The position numbers were made by a program, and so were the translations under genes. A DNA stretch of 17,555 nucleotides from Fragilaria radians (Eukaryota > Bacillariophyta > Fragilariophyceae > Fragilariales > Fragilariaceae): the NCBI GenBank assembly GCA_900642245.1, contig CAAAJI010000926.1, positions 1-17,555 on the forward strand, in the 5' to 3' direction. Positions 1-8,781 of this stretch are shown here, piece by piece (position 1 is the stretch's first letter; every line of letters starts with the position of its first letter). Under the pieces are notes generated by a model that was not told the DNA's origin, made no database searches, and saw only the letters and a list, made by a program, of their open reading frames with translations.

Positions 1-232
1 GGAGAGCATGAGATGCCCCCTCAAAGACACGAATGGGCTCATGGTCTCCATCGACAAGGATGTGTCCCATAACATTCGTTTGTGCTTCTTGCAATACCTT
101 CCCGGATATACATTTCTTATTTGGCATAAGACGTGGACTTCCATTCAATTGGTACATTTCAGGTTGCCATATGGTGTAATCTAGATCAAAGACGACCAGT
201 CGAAGTTTAGCAAACTTGGGCGTCATTTTCAT
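1..232 (-). CDS. Magnesium-dependent phosphatase-1 (MDP-1) family protein, 5' part only
   Basis: The frame opens at the ATG at 232 and runs off the left edge, giving 77 N-terminal residues. Residues 13-22 read VVFDLDYTIW, the HAD-superfamily motif I DxDxT: nucleophile D16, acid/base D18, T20. The aromatic run after it (YTIWQPEMY) and the later VFEGASHAL (residues 69-77) match the MDP-1 family (acid phosphatase PF12689) as I know it. These are small Mg-dependent phosphatases acting on protein tyrosine or sugar/glycation phosphates; the substrate here is unknown. The start is supported by an in-frame TAG about 35 codons upstream with no ATG between; a second Met lies at codon 3. Family members are usually about 150-200 residues, so motifs II-IV lie outside the window. 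No signal peptide is seen, so it is probably cytosolic. Confidence 0.8.
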   Translation of the reverse strand, partial: MKMTPKFAKLRLVVFDLDYTIWQPEMYQLNGSPRLMPNKKCISGKVLQEAQTNVMGHILVDGDHEPIRVFEGASHAL

Positions 233-1211
233 CCTGTTAACCCACAAAAATGAGGGGGAAAAGAACTGGTACTACTAGTACTACTGTTGGTTGTTTCCGT
301 CATTTTGCCGCAGTTTGACTAAATCCACATTTTAATTCTTGCCACATATAGACACCTTTTCCTCTAATTCCTTGGAATTCTCGTAATTATTACATTACCG
401 AAATCACAAGCAAACAAAACAATTCCCAAAGAAACTCAATTCCCTATCTGTGCACATGCCAACATCTCCTTAATAAATCTATTCTCTCGCACTTGCACTC
501 CAAGTATTGATTTGTATCACCAATCAGCAAAGGAATATTGCCTGTGTTGAATTTGAAAAAATGCATGTATATGAATGAAATGATTAGAAAAAAGAAAAGC
601 TTTAATGAGTGTCAATCCATAAGTGGAAAGGCTAAATCAGTTCAGCTTCCAATAAAAATGGAATTTCTAAAGCAAAATATAGACCGAGTGAAGAGGAAGA
701 GTTATGGACAAATCTGCTATGCCGCGAAAACCTGCTTTGATTGCATTCTACAAACTTTGGTATTGATGGTAAGCAAAGCCTTTGGAGTCCATCATTGTCA
801 ATCTTCTCAATCACGTATTTAAAGACATTGAGGTCTTTGATTCAGACCTTGATAAGAAGCATCACTAATCAGAAGCATCAGATAGCTCATGGAACGATAA
901 TGGGGTACCGCTTGATTTGACATTCCAAGTTATGTCAGAACATAATACAGGCTTAGATTATGCATTTATGTTCAATTGCTTGTTATTTGGTACCGCACTT
1001 GGTCAGGGGTTGTCAAATCAGAGTTCGCCAGAACCGTTATAGTGACCGGTGCTGCTTAAAACAAATATCTCACTGACATTTTTTGAATCAATCGCGATTC
1101 CAAATTCTCATCATTGGAATTTTGATAAAATATCAAATTATTAGCCTTTTCATTAATTCACCTCATTTGATATCACTTAAGTTGCGTAACTATTTGCAAG
1201 ATTGACTGCAG
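233..1211. other. Gene-poor stretch upstream of the MDP-1 gene
   Basis: No convincing coding region is seen. The promoter and 5' UTR of the leftward phosphatase gene must lie at its start. A short ACT-rich run (about 268-286) is the only simple repeat noticed. Open frames near 540-820 on both strands have no domain I recognise and look like chance. A plus-strand reading near 885-1030 is open but matches nothing I know. Stops are frequent in all frames. Confidence 0.5.
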
Positions 1212-1420
1212 TTAACAAAACATTCTCCACTTGTTTCTCTTACGTTTCCTGACTAACGCTTTTGTGAACGTATTGGAGTTGCCTTCTTTTTTATCAACCC
1301 TGTTCAATTTCATTAACGCGTTGTTGATGTTTTCTTGAATGAAATGATATCTCTTGCCAACATGCAAAGCAATAAATTTATATACCCTTAAAAGCTCAAA
1401 AGATTTTCATAGAACTCTCC
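1212..1420 (-). pseudogene. Possible Ty1/copia RNase H C-terminal remnant
   Basis: A minus-strand open stretch of about 65 codons ends at a TAA at 1212-1214. It contains LHVGKRYHFIQENINN, followed about 20 residues later by FTKALV. This spacing resembles the end of copia RNase H, where KHI.I.YHFIRE is followed by ADI.TK.L. The key aspartate of the ADI motif is not present (the reading there is NSNTFTKA), and the frame upstream is broken by a TGA, so the piece is dead. It is a different lineage from the element at 7939-11094, whose RNase H tail reads HRVREAIA. No LTR was found beside it. The assignment rests on motif resemblance only. Confidence 0.4.
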
Positions 1421-1749
1421 CGGATTCTTTCCTAGTTCATTGATTGTCTTTTTGATTAGAAGACAAGTTTAAGTTTGAATCCAGGCCACAATGAGTGCAT
1501 ATGCATGTCTTCTTTTAGATATCCGTGCAAAATGTGATTTCAATATCGATAATGGAAGGCTTGAGCCCCCATTCTAGTTTCTCAATGAGCATGATTCTAA
1601 GGGGTTAGGGCTTCATTATTTGTTTCCTGAAGTATTACTTTCACTGAAGTCAGAACCCGGAACTTGGTTGTATCCGCATACTTCAAGCGTATTAATCTAT
1701 ACAAAACCTGGCCATTAGGTTATTCGTGTTCAGATATTGTGGGTCATAT

Positions 1750-2850
1750 TGCATGTCAACAAAGATGACAGCACTCTCTCTGCTTGCATCAGATTAACAT
1801 ACTAAGCTCATGAGAGTTAAAATCACACATCAAACTCTGCACAACAAAGACATGGTGTGAAGCCAAAGTATAGTAAACACAACATCAAAGAAACGATTCT
1901 ATTGAGGTACCAAGCGATACTAGAGTTAACCGCACAGCCTATAGAAATAGTTATTGGAAAAGATTTCAACGAAATTATTCAGACATAAGGAGTCATAGTC
2001 ATCATCACCAGTATTGACAGACTACATGTTGTATAGGGAGGAGTATCATCAGAATCAAGCGTCAAGAATAGACCAGCAAGAGTGGATCATATTTTACATC
2101 ACTCAAAGTCACAAACCGATACGCATGTCAAGATAAGCATTGAACCCCATAAAATGGGAAAAAGGTCACACACAGATCATTCTGAAATCAGATATTTAGA
2201 GCCCATGTGATTGAAAAGGACAAAGCAAAGAAAAAAATGAGTGTCCAAATGGTCCAACGTAAAGAGAGCTAATAACTAAATGCATTATCGAAAACAGGAA
2301 AGGAAAGCGGAAAACATTACAATTTGGGATCCAATCATTTAGTGAAGATATCAAAATCATTCCAAAATGAGAAATGCCTGATAGAACAAAGAATGTAGTA
2401 GGATACAAGCAGCCAAGAGAGAAACAGATTTTTAACAAGTTAAAGGGTTGCAACACATTTAGAAGGACTGCAGGAAGAGTTAGAAAATCATCATCACTAC
2501 CAACATACTATACTGAGTAAGAAGGAACCAAATAAAAAATTAGGCATCCAAAAGAAACCTCTAGGGAAATGGCAAGATTCATCTCATGCAAGTAATGGAA
2601 TGCAATTTCACAAAACCACCTTGGGACCAGAAAATCAAGTTGGGCAAATTGGAAACCCTTGAGTAGGCCTTTTTAGCAGAAAATGTGAGTGAAGCATTTG
2701 GAGTACAAAAAGCAAGTCATAACAATCCACAATAAGTTCAAGATAAGACCGAAATTCAAGAGAAAAGTAAAAAGAGCGCGAAAGGAGTGAAATATCAGTG
2801 GATCGATTTGAAGTGAATGTTGCATAGTAGTAAAGTAGAAAACAGTAATT
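1750..2850. other. A-rich, purine-skewed block without an intact gene
   Basis: The plus strand is strongly A-rich. In the 60 bases from 2401, for example, I count about 25 A and 13 T. Plus-strand frames contain Lys/Gln/Glu-rich open pieces: one of about 70 codons ending near 2661, and another with only three stops between about 2570 and 2850. Neither starts cleanly nor has a recognisable domain. This composition is typical of the coding strand of retroelement gag regions, but it could equally be ordinary AT-rich spacer with strand skew. Confidence 0.35.
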
Positions 2851-2956
2851 TATTTTTAGTGCCTACGGGGAGATCTCGTCCAATATATACGGGCCGTTCG
2901 TTTCGATTGACTTGGTTTCAGCATTATACCCCATCATCTTTACATGCTTTTTGTTG

Positions 2957-3742
2957 ATGATAACACTTAAAAACCGTAAAATTGAAAGATATTTTTGGTT
3001 GTCTAGCTCAGAAAAGAGAATGAAGATAGCCCTTAGAGAAGCCGATAACTGCTACCACGTATTTCTTGACGTAGGCGCCAATATCGGTGTTCACTGCAGG
3101 TTTCTCTTTGAGCCTAAGAAGTATCCTGATGCAACAATATCTCGAGATATTTTTGACCACCATTTTGGGGCTGACAGAGATAATCGTGACTTCTGTTGCT
3201 TTGAATTTGAGCCAAATCGTAAACACTTTGAAACCCTTCACAATAAATCCATCGCATACGGAAGACTTGGTTGGAGATATTTTGTGAAGAATGTCGGTGC
3301 AAGTGACTTTGATGGAAAGCAGACCTTTTATCACAAGGGTGATGAATATGCAAATGAATGGGGATTTTCTGACAGACAAGGAAAAGATAGTGCTTCTAAC
3401 GTTACCCAGACAGTTGACATGATACATCTTGCATCGTGGATTGATAAGAATTTATTTGCAAGGGAGATACCTACTTCTCCATTTGGCAATTATTCACATG
3501 GACCAAGAGTTGTAATGAAAATGGATATTGAAGGCGGGGAATATACAGTTCTCCCTGATTTATTGACTTCTGGGGTGTTATGTAAATTAAATTTCATTTT
3601 TGGGGAGTTTCATCCAATGGATGGTGATAAACACTTTCAGGACTCATTTTTTTCAATGCTTCATTCAGCAAGAAGGTGCAATGGAACTTTCCAAATACAA
3701 GATGATGAATCATATTTACATGATGGAATGCCTTTGCCATAA
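2957..3742 (+). CDS. FkbM-family methyltransferase-like protein
   Basis: This is a SAM-dependent methyltransferase of the FkbM / Methyltransf_21 type (PF05050). From the ATG at 2957 it encodes 261 residues with the family motifs in order. SAM-binding motif I DVGANIG is at about 38-44, the acidic post-I strand FEFEP at 82-86, VGASDFDG at 113-120, KMDIEGGEY at 188-196 and GEFHP at 216-220. The protein ends DDESYLHDGMPLP. The frame stays open upstream to 2849 and encodes a hydrophobic run (ALYPIIFTCFLLMITL) that looks like a signal anchor, but this extension has no ATG. The true protein may therefore begin in an upstream exon; the T-rich run ending in AG at 2859 would suit a splice acceptor. Known family members O-methylate sugars and other small molecules; the substrate here is unknown. 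The methyltransferase core is uninterrupted. Confidence 0.8.
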   Translation: MITLKNRKIERYFWLSSSEKRMKIALREADNCYHVFLDVGANIGVHCRFLFEPKKYPDATISRDIFDHHFGADRDNRDFCCFEFEPNRKHFETLHNKSIAYGRLGWRYFVKNVGASDFDGKQTFYHKGDEYANEWGFSDRQGKDSASNVTQTVDMIHLASWIDKNLFAREIPTSPFGNYSHGPRVVMKMDIEGGEYTVLPDLLTSGVLCKLNFIFGEFHPMDGDKHFQDSFFSMLHSARRCNGTFQIQDDESYLHDGMPLP

Positions 3743-4348
3743 GACCACTAATTGCAGCAACTTTTCCAAATACAATCCTAGTCACTACAGCTTTGGCATG
3801 AAGTAGTGATCATATTTATTTGCTAATCATAATGTCTGTTGACTTGCTTTACATAGCAGTATATTGCCAAAACACAGTTTGATAATCCCTGAGCATGCCC
3901 GGCATTACAAATCTATGGAGGACATAACAGTGTGTGCCTGCAGTGCCATTGACATTTGAATCTACTCATTCCTACACCTGTCTCATTTGTAGCATACCAA
4001 GATAATCATTTTTGTAATTGAAGGGTAGTGCAATGAAACTACATTCCTCATCTATAAAATACGCTGTATTGGGAAAATGTTGGTTGAACTAAATCTCCTT
4101 TATAAACTTCAAATTGATCTCCTAGATGTTGTACAACAGCTATAGCCTTTGACCAAAGTAAAAGCAGTATTGTAAAAGCATTGTGAAGTTAAAAATTCAA
4201 TCCTAGGTGACTCTGACTCAATTTATTGCATATATGATATGTGTGACATTCAAATTCTCTATTTTACCCAACTATGCACTCAAATAGCATTAAGGCACAA
4301 GGAAACAGTAAACAAATGAGCTTGTATCTGTTGGCAATACAAGATACT
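3743..4348. other. Gene-free spacer after the methyltransferase gene
   Basis: This stretch holds the 3' UTR of the methyltransferase gene and AT-rich spacer. Minus-strand frames have short open runs but no domain that I can defend. No RNA gene or LTR was seen. Confidence 0.4.
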
Positions 4349-4538
4349 ACTATGTATATTTTCTAATATAAAATTTAAAGTTGTAAAAAAGAGGTTTGCT
4401 ATAAAAGGAATAGAGAGTATACAAAGTTTTTAGTATTGAGACTATTTATATTTTCTAATATAAAATTTAAAGTTGTAAAAAAGAGGTTTGCTATAAAAGG
4501 AATAGAGAGTATACAAAGTTTTTAGTATTGAGACTATT
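4349..4538. repeat. Perfect 92-bp tandem duplication
   Basis: Bases 4355-4446 are repeated directly as 4447-4538, with no mismatch found on reading through both copies. Five further bases (ACTAT) of a third, partial unit precede the first copy. The unit is AT-rich and carries no open frame or obvious promoter. The lack of any divergence suggests a recent duplication, or an assembly or repeat-collapse effect. Confidence 0.95.
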
Positions 4539-5029
4539 AGGTGACACTTGCTTTGCTACAAAATGGTAGGTTGATTAACAATAGGAATTTGCTACAACAA
4601 AAAGGAACACAGCTTAGAAGTAGGTGTTAGATAAGTAGAAATGGATAGCCTGTTTTTTACATGGCCATTTAATCCTGGAGCTACATTGACCATAGCAGCT
4701 TACTTCCCTGGTAAAAAATATCTGCCTTTCTGTGAATGCTTCGGTTTCCAAATTGGTATCTATCTGTTCAAGTGAAATTCCCTATAACATATTCAATATC
4801 TCCGTGTTTGGATTTCAAAGTCAAAAAACAATTGTGGATCACCACTACAACAAGTAATTCTGGGTATCCAAGCTTTCTCTCCTGTACACAGATTGCTTGC
4901 ATCTTTGAGAGGTTCTCGATACGCTTAAATATTAGTTCTCCTTCCATATAATAATCTTTTTATAGAATTCTTTTATAAAGCCAAGTCTCTGCTTTATTTG
5001 TTAAAGAAGGATTTATGAAATTGATTCAA
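4539..5029. other. AT-rich spacer, probably with decayed retroelement sequence
   Basis: No intact gene was found. The minus strand downstream of the copia reverse transcriptase fragment may carry further decayed pol sequence, but I could not match any block to a known motif. The plus-strand open stretch at 4736-4951 has no recognisable domain. Confidence 0.35.
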
Positions 5030-5306
5030 TTCACTCCTGCTGCATCCTTTCGTCAATTACAATTCTATTTCCTCCAACCACCAGTCTTTGATATGCCTCA
5101 ATGTCAAAAACAACATAATAAGGAATGATTTGATGGGCCTTAGAATAATCTTCCTTGTCTCCATTAGAGTAATGATGAATATTTAGAAAGTGTATTAAAG
5201 GAAGTCATACGGGATCTAGACACAGCTTGAACCCATCCTACTTATCTAATTCAAGATCATTCTTGATTCCTCTAGGAACTCAAAGTCCAAATTCATATTT
5301 TGCAGG
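5030..5306 (-). pseudogene. Ty1/copia reverse transcriptase fragment (N-terminal part)
   Basis: Read on the minus strand with several stops and shifts, this piece gives KYEFGL-stop-VPRGIKNDLELDK, then IIPYYVVFDIEAYQRLVVGGN. These correspond to the start of copia-type reverse transcriptase in diatom elements: an FEFGV.VPRN....ELD block, then a VVFDVK.DGR.KARLVAGGN block. The catalytic YVDD region was not found downstream, so this is a truncated relic. It has the same orientation as the split integrase at 7690-7938 and 11095-11640 and could derive from the same older element. Confidence 0.6.
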
Positions 5307-5314
5307 AACTGTAT

Positions 5315-5593
5315 TTACATGATAAGTAATTCTTTGCTATTGCAATATTGAGCAAGCTGTAAAAAAGGGATTGCACCTAGAAAGTTATGGCAGTTGCCAT
5401 ACAGCATAATTGAGGCGAAAAGCATAAAAATCGATCCAAAATTCTTTACTGGACTGAGAGATAGATGATATATAATACCTGCAATTCCTACGCCATAAGC
5501 ACAATAGTCAAGGACTTGTTTGACTTCAGATGGAATAACAGAAATATCTTGATGCGAATCTAGTTTATGAAAAATAATTATTTGCAGATCCAT
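5315..5593 (-). other. Open frame of 92 codons, hydrophobic, function unknown
   Basis: This is an uninterrupted ATG-to-stop frame just upstream (on the minus strand) of the copia reverse transcriptase fragment. Residues ~31-82 are rich in hydrophobic and aromatic residues (for example GVGIAGIIYHLSLSP and FMLFASIMLYG) and could form two membrane-spanning segments. I recognise no family. Its position directly before the RT fragment suggests it may be part of the decaying retroelement, or the tail of a captured gene. It is too short and isolated to call a gene with confidence. Confidence 0.25.
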
Positions 5594-7149
5594 AAAGGTA
5601 TTGCAATATGCACGATGCTCATAAGTCCCTAGTTCTATAGTTCTTATTTCACACTAGAAGAGGATACTGCATCTGGAATCTCGAAGTTAATCTTAATGTA
5701 GATAGGGAAGAAGTGACTTGTGCTATTCCAACTATAATTTCAATTTGACTTAGCTCTAAATAGTTTTGGAAAATCCAGTCTTAAAGTGCCTAGAGTATCT
5801 GTCTCGCGTTTTCATCATTGTAGATTATTGGCACGGTGAGGTACCTACAATTTATAAAGAGATGATCGCAACAGCCACTTCTGTGTAAAAGATAAGCCAA
5901 AGAAGCTAGATAAGATGAATCATTGATGGCCTAGATCAAGAGACAAAGACCTAAATCATCTAGACAAAGGAGTCATCCTTGTGCCATAAATGATTGCTTC
6001 ATACGGTAGATCTGAACTGAAATGAACACTAGAAATAAGATGTTGAACTTCTAAGTTTCATTTGTGAAGTATCTCTATGGGCAACAAGGAATGGATTTCT
6101 CATCCTATATATAGCAGAATCAAATCCCTGGATCAAGCGAGTTCTTTCACTATAAAGACTTAATCCAAACAAACTCTCTGCTTACATTCACTAATTGATA
6201 TCCTGAGATTTTGAGCTTCCATCAAGGATTTATATGCATAATCCTTACCCTCAGTTTATTGCCTTTAAAATGGAGGTGAATTCAAACTTGAGCTCACCTA
6301 CAACGTGTAGCAACTACGGGATTATATCCAAATCAACAACAAGTAACAACATACATGGATTTGGAAAAGGATAATTTGGAAGGACATAGTCCACTTGATT
6401 ACTTTCTTCGACCTCCTACGTAGACTATTTGATGCACCTATCTCACAACACTGCAGGAAACTCCGCCAACTTGTAGTGGCAGAGAAATGATCCATGATAT
6501 TGCTCTCAAAGCAAATTGGATTCACCCAAATGAACAAACAGGCCGTATAACTAGTACCCCTAACAGAAAGAAAGAAAAATGGAATAAATTGAGAAAATAC
6601 GGTGATAGGGGTTAGTCTCGCTGAAGTCCAAATCTTAAAGTTGGTAGTCTGTGCCACTTACTAAGGTGTGTCCGCTTAGGTCCTTGTCTAGCAGTGGTTT
6701 CATTCGTCTAACATTCTGATTTTTTCTCTCTTCATCTGACCTAACATTCTCATTGGTATGAGACATTCTATGAATTGCAGATGTGTGAACGAACAATCAC
6801 AACTAATCATCCTACAAGAAACAATGTTTCATTAGTCAAATTTTACGATGATTCATTATTTTTCGTAAATGGAAAGCATGTAAGCAATGCTCTCCAGGAC
6901 AAAATAACAATTTTGCCAAAGTACCCTCATTTAAACTGTGTGAATCATGTTACCCACTCTAACCCTAAATCAACGCTAAGATAATATCCAGCTAAGCAAA
7001 TAGTCAAAGCTTCATATAGAGCCACTGCAATGCAAAACCAGACAAGTCCATCTCGATTCCTCCATTTTTATCCAATATTTTATCACATGTAAATGTAACA
7101 ATATTTTTCATTGATTTGATGGTCAGGTCATCATTCCCAGTGCAAAATC
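5594..7149. other. Decayed sequence, probably retroelement-derived
   Basis: No intact gene was found. The minus strand has an open frame at 6322-6657 (111 codons) with no domain I recognise. It also has several short open runs that could be decayed continuation of the gypsy-type pol found at 7150-7600. I could not identify gypsy RNase H or integrase motifs with confidence, nor LTRs. The plus-strand open stretch at 6775-6984 looks like chance. Confidence 0.35.
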
Positions 7150-7600
7150 TATTATTCCAAAACTTACCTCTATGGGTAATCCAATATCCTAAAGAATTTC
7201 TTCTCTGGGGAGTGTACATTTCTCATCATACATGCCATTGCTGTAGAAAGTCATGCAAGAGCCATTTCCAACTTAATTTGTCATTCCTTGAAGCTGTGAT
7301 CGCTTAGGATTAATACGTCATCTAAATTTTGCATATCTTAAGACACATTGCTAAAATACATCACGTGAAGTTTATAACCCATTAAAAGACATACTAAACT
7401 ATATTTCCCCTAGGAAAAATAATTGTGCGGATCTACCACTCTTTTTAGGAATTGCATAGCTAGGCAACAACCGTTCGGAATTATAATCCTCCTTAAGAAC
7501 ACCAATTCTGCTAACCAGTCAACTTCCTTCCTCAGCTGTTGTTCCAGGTCTTAGCCACCGCGTATGGCATTGCGTAGAATGGATCACTTACTGTGTTTCT
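7150..7600 (-). pseudogene. Ty3/gypsy reverse transcriptase fragment
   Basis: The minus strand, in shifting frames, shows the ordered landmarks of a gypsy reverse transcriptase. First comes a PFYAMPYAVAKTW block (compare PYH.RPYPVPK..), then LRKEVDWLAEL and GVLKEDYNSE followed by YAIPKKSGR (compare GVL....SEWASP.F.IPKKDGR). Next is NLDDVLILSDHSFKE (the catalytic Y.DD box, with N for Y) with KLEMALA and LST, and finally LGYWITHRG (compare LGY.ITR.G). The middle of the domain, between IPKK and the DD box, is largely deleted, and frameshifts and stops make it non-functional. Family knowledge supports a gypsy rather than copia origin. Confidence 0.65.
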
Positions 7601-7689
7601 GACGTGTCCATCTCTCTGGTAGCTTTCTTCCCCTTCTTCGTCTTGCGCACAAATGGGATGGGAGGATTTTCGCAAACTGGAGTGGACTT

Positions 7690-7938
7690 TCCAAATATAT
7701 TTTGAAACTTGCTCAAATACACAATTCAAATAAACAACATATGCAGGACATCCGAATGTAATAACGGCGTAGTTGGGTCTTTTTCGGATGGTTGCTCACC
7801 TGAATTCGTGCATTGTCAATAAGTGTATTGTTCGCTATGTCGCAGGCAAGCCATATCGCTTAGGACAGGTGTCTAATGCTTCTGGGAATCAATTTTGCGC
7901 ATGAGGAATCGTTGTCCGTGCGCTCTCCTGAAAGTCTG
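7690..7938 (-). pseudogene. Outer copia element, 3' part of integrase
   Basis: The minus strand from 7938 gives, in broken frames, an ERT block (compare AER.IRDL), HAQN-FPEALDTC (compare HA..RWP.AI....WPYALR) and finally ITFGCPAYVV. The last is a near-exact copy of the HTFGCP.YVL motif of copia integrases. It continues the integrase that breaks off at 11095 on the other side of the inner element. Several stops and shifts show that it is dead. Downstream the signal fades before the gypsy-type fragment begins. Confidence 0.65.
7934..7938. other. Left target-site duplication of the inner LTR element
   Basis: GTCTG directly precedes the 5' LTR. CTCTG directly follows the 3' LTR at 11095-11099. 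Four of five bases match, as expected for an old 5-bp copia-type target duplication. Confidence 0.7.
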
Positions 7939-8090
7939 TGAGAATTTGTACCATAAATCACCAATGTATTTCATTATGTCAGTTTACTACGACCTTTTTG
8001 TTTAGGCCTATTTAGCCTACATTAGTCACAATTTCTCTTAAAAGCACTTTCGTCAACCTACTGTTTGCCGGTGTTTTTGCAAAGTTAACA
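7939..8090 (+). repeat. 5' LTR of the inner copia element
   Basis: It begins TGAGAATTTGTACCATAA and ends AAGTTAACA. The first 18 bases are identical to the 3' LTR, and the last ~60 bases (from AGCACTTTCG) align with few changes. The centre carries indels. No clear tRNA primer-binding site was identified after it. Confidence 0.88.
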
Positions 8091-8781
8091 GATAAAGAGT
8101 TGTGCTGTCCCTACGGATACCGTTAATAACCCATTGATCTCACATCATTATTATCGTGGTAAGGAGAGTTAATCAGTGAAGTTTTGTGAGATTCTAACAA
8201 GAAACTATTGAATTATTGAAGGAGAAAATTCCCATTGTTGAAAGTTGCTTTCGGGCTTTTTCGTTATCACGAAGCAAAGAAACTTCACCTTGTCACACCC
8301 AAAAAGGATTGTTGAAAGCTTGTCCTTAGTCCTTTGCAAGCATTGTGGTTGAAGTAGAGTTCTTGCTATTTCACACATATTGTATGGAAGTGGTGATTTG
8401 GACTGGTGATTAAGTCAAGACAAAGTAATGCGAAAGTTATTAATTCCTGTGATTCAACTCTATAAAGCTGTTGCTACAGTGTGATAAGCAGATTGCTAAG
8501 CACTGTACTTCTGAAAGTGAAGGTAATTAGCTTAAATATACCCAATGAGATATAGTGAAGCCAGGCTTTGTGTGGGTCTGATTTTATTGGAGAGGGTAAA
8601 GCAAATACTAGTCTTTCTCTAATTATAAGGGTGCAGTCAGCGCATCTGTATTCGTTCCGAAAACCAACTGAAGGCTAAGTTGAGTGAAGCTAAGAGAGTG
8701 AGAGTATTCCGTGTGAGGAAGATCAAGTGAGATCAAGAGCAAAGCTACCACTGCGGAGGAGTTTGCTGTCTATGATAATAA
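8091..8781 (+). other. 5' leader of the inner copia element
   Basis: This untranslated leader lies between the 5' LTR and the first gag frame. It has no open frame of note. I looked for a TGG-type primer-binding site directly after the LTR and did not find one; a half-tRNA primer, as used by some copia elements, cannot be excluded. Confidence 0.5.

Noticed and set aside
538..822. Open frame of 94 codons on the plus strand, with a 60-codon frame opposite
   Set aside because: It lacks an ATG at the start, has no domain or signal, and overlaps an equally open antisense frame; it is most likely chance.
2196..2456. Hydrophobic 86-codon minus-strand frame
   Set aside because: It is the complement of an A-rich plus strand, which automatically yields Phe/Leu/Ser-rich translations; no real membrane-protein pattern is seen.
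2817..2960. ATG frame (47 codons) overlapping the upstream end of the methyltransferase frame
   Set aside because: It is in a different frame, ends in TGA shortly after the overlap, and shows no family resemblance; a frameshifted N-terminus is possible but unsupported.
3008..3427. 139-codon minus-strand frame inside the methyltransferase gene
   Set aside because: It is an antisense shadow of the clearly conserved methyltransferase frame.
3985..4070. Minus-strand run FIDEECSFIALPFNYKNDYLGML, faintly like a serpin core strand (quoted in part: FIDEECSFIALPF)
   Set aside because: The flanking reading shows no other serpin landmark such as the reactive loop or its hinge, and stops surround it.
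6322..6657. 111-codon minus-strand frame
   Set aside because: No recognisable domain; it lies in decayed sequence beside gypsy remnants and was not called as a gene.
8091..8120. Primer-binding site after the 5' LTR
   Set aside because: The sequence following the LTR does not begin with TGG or match a tRNA 3' end that I can recall with confidence.
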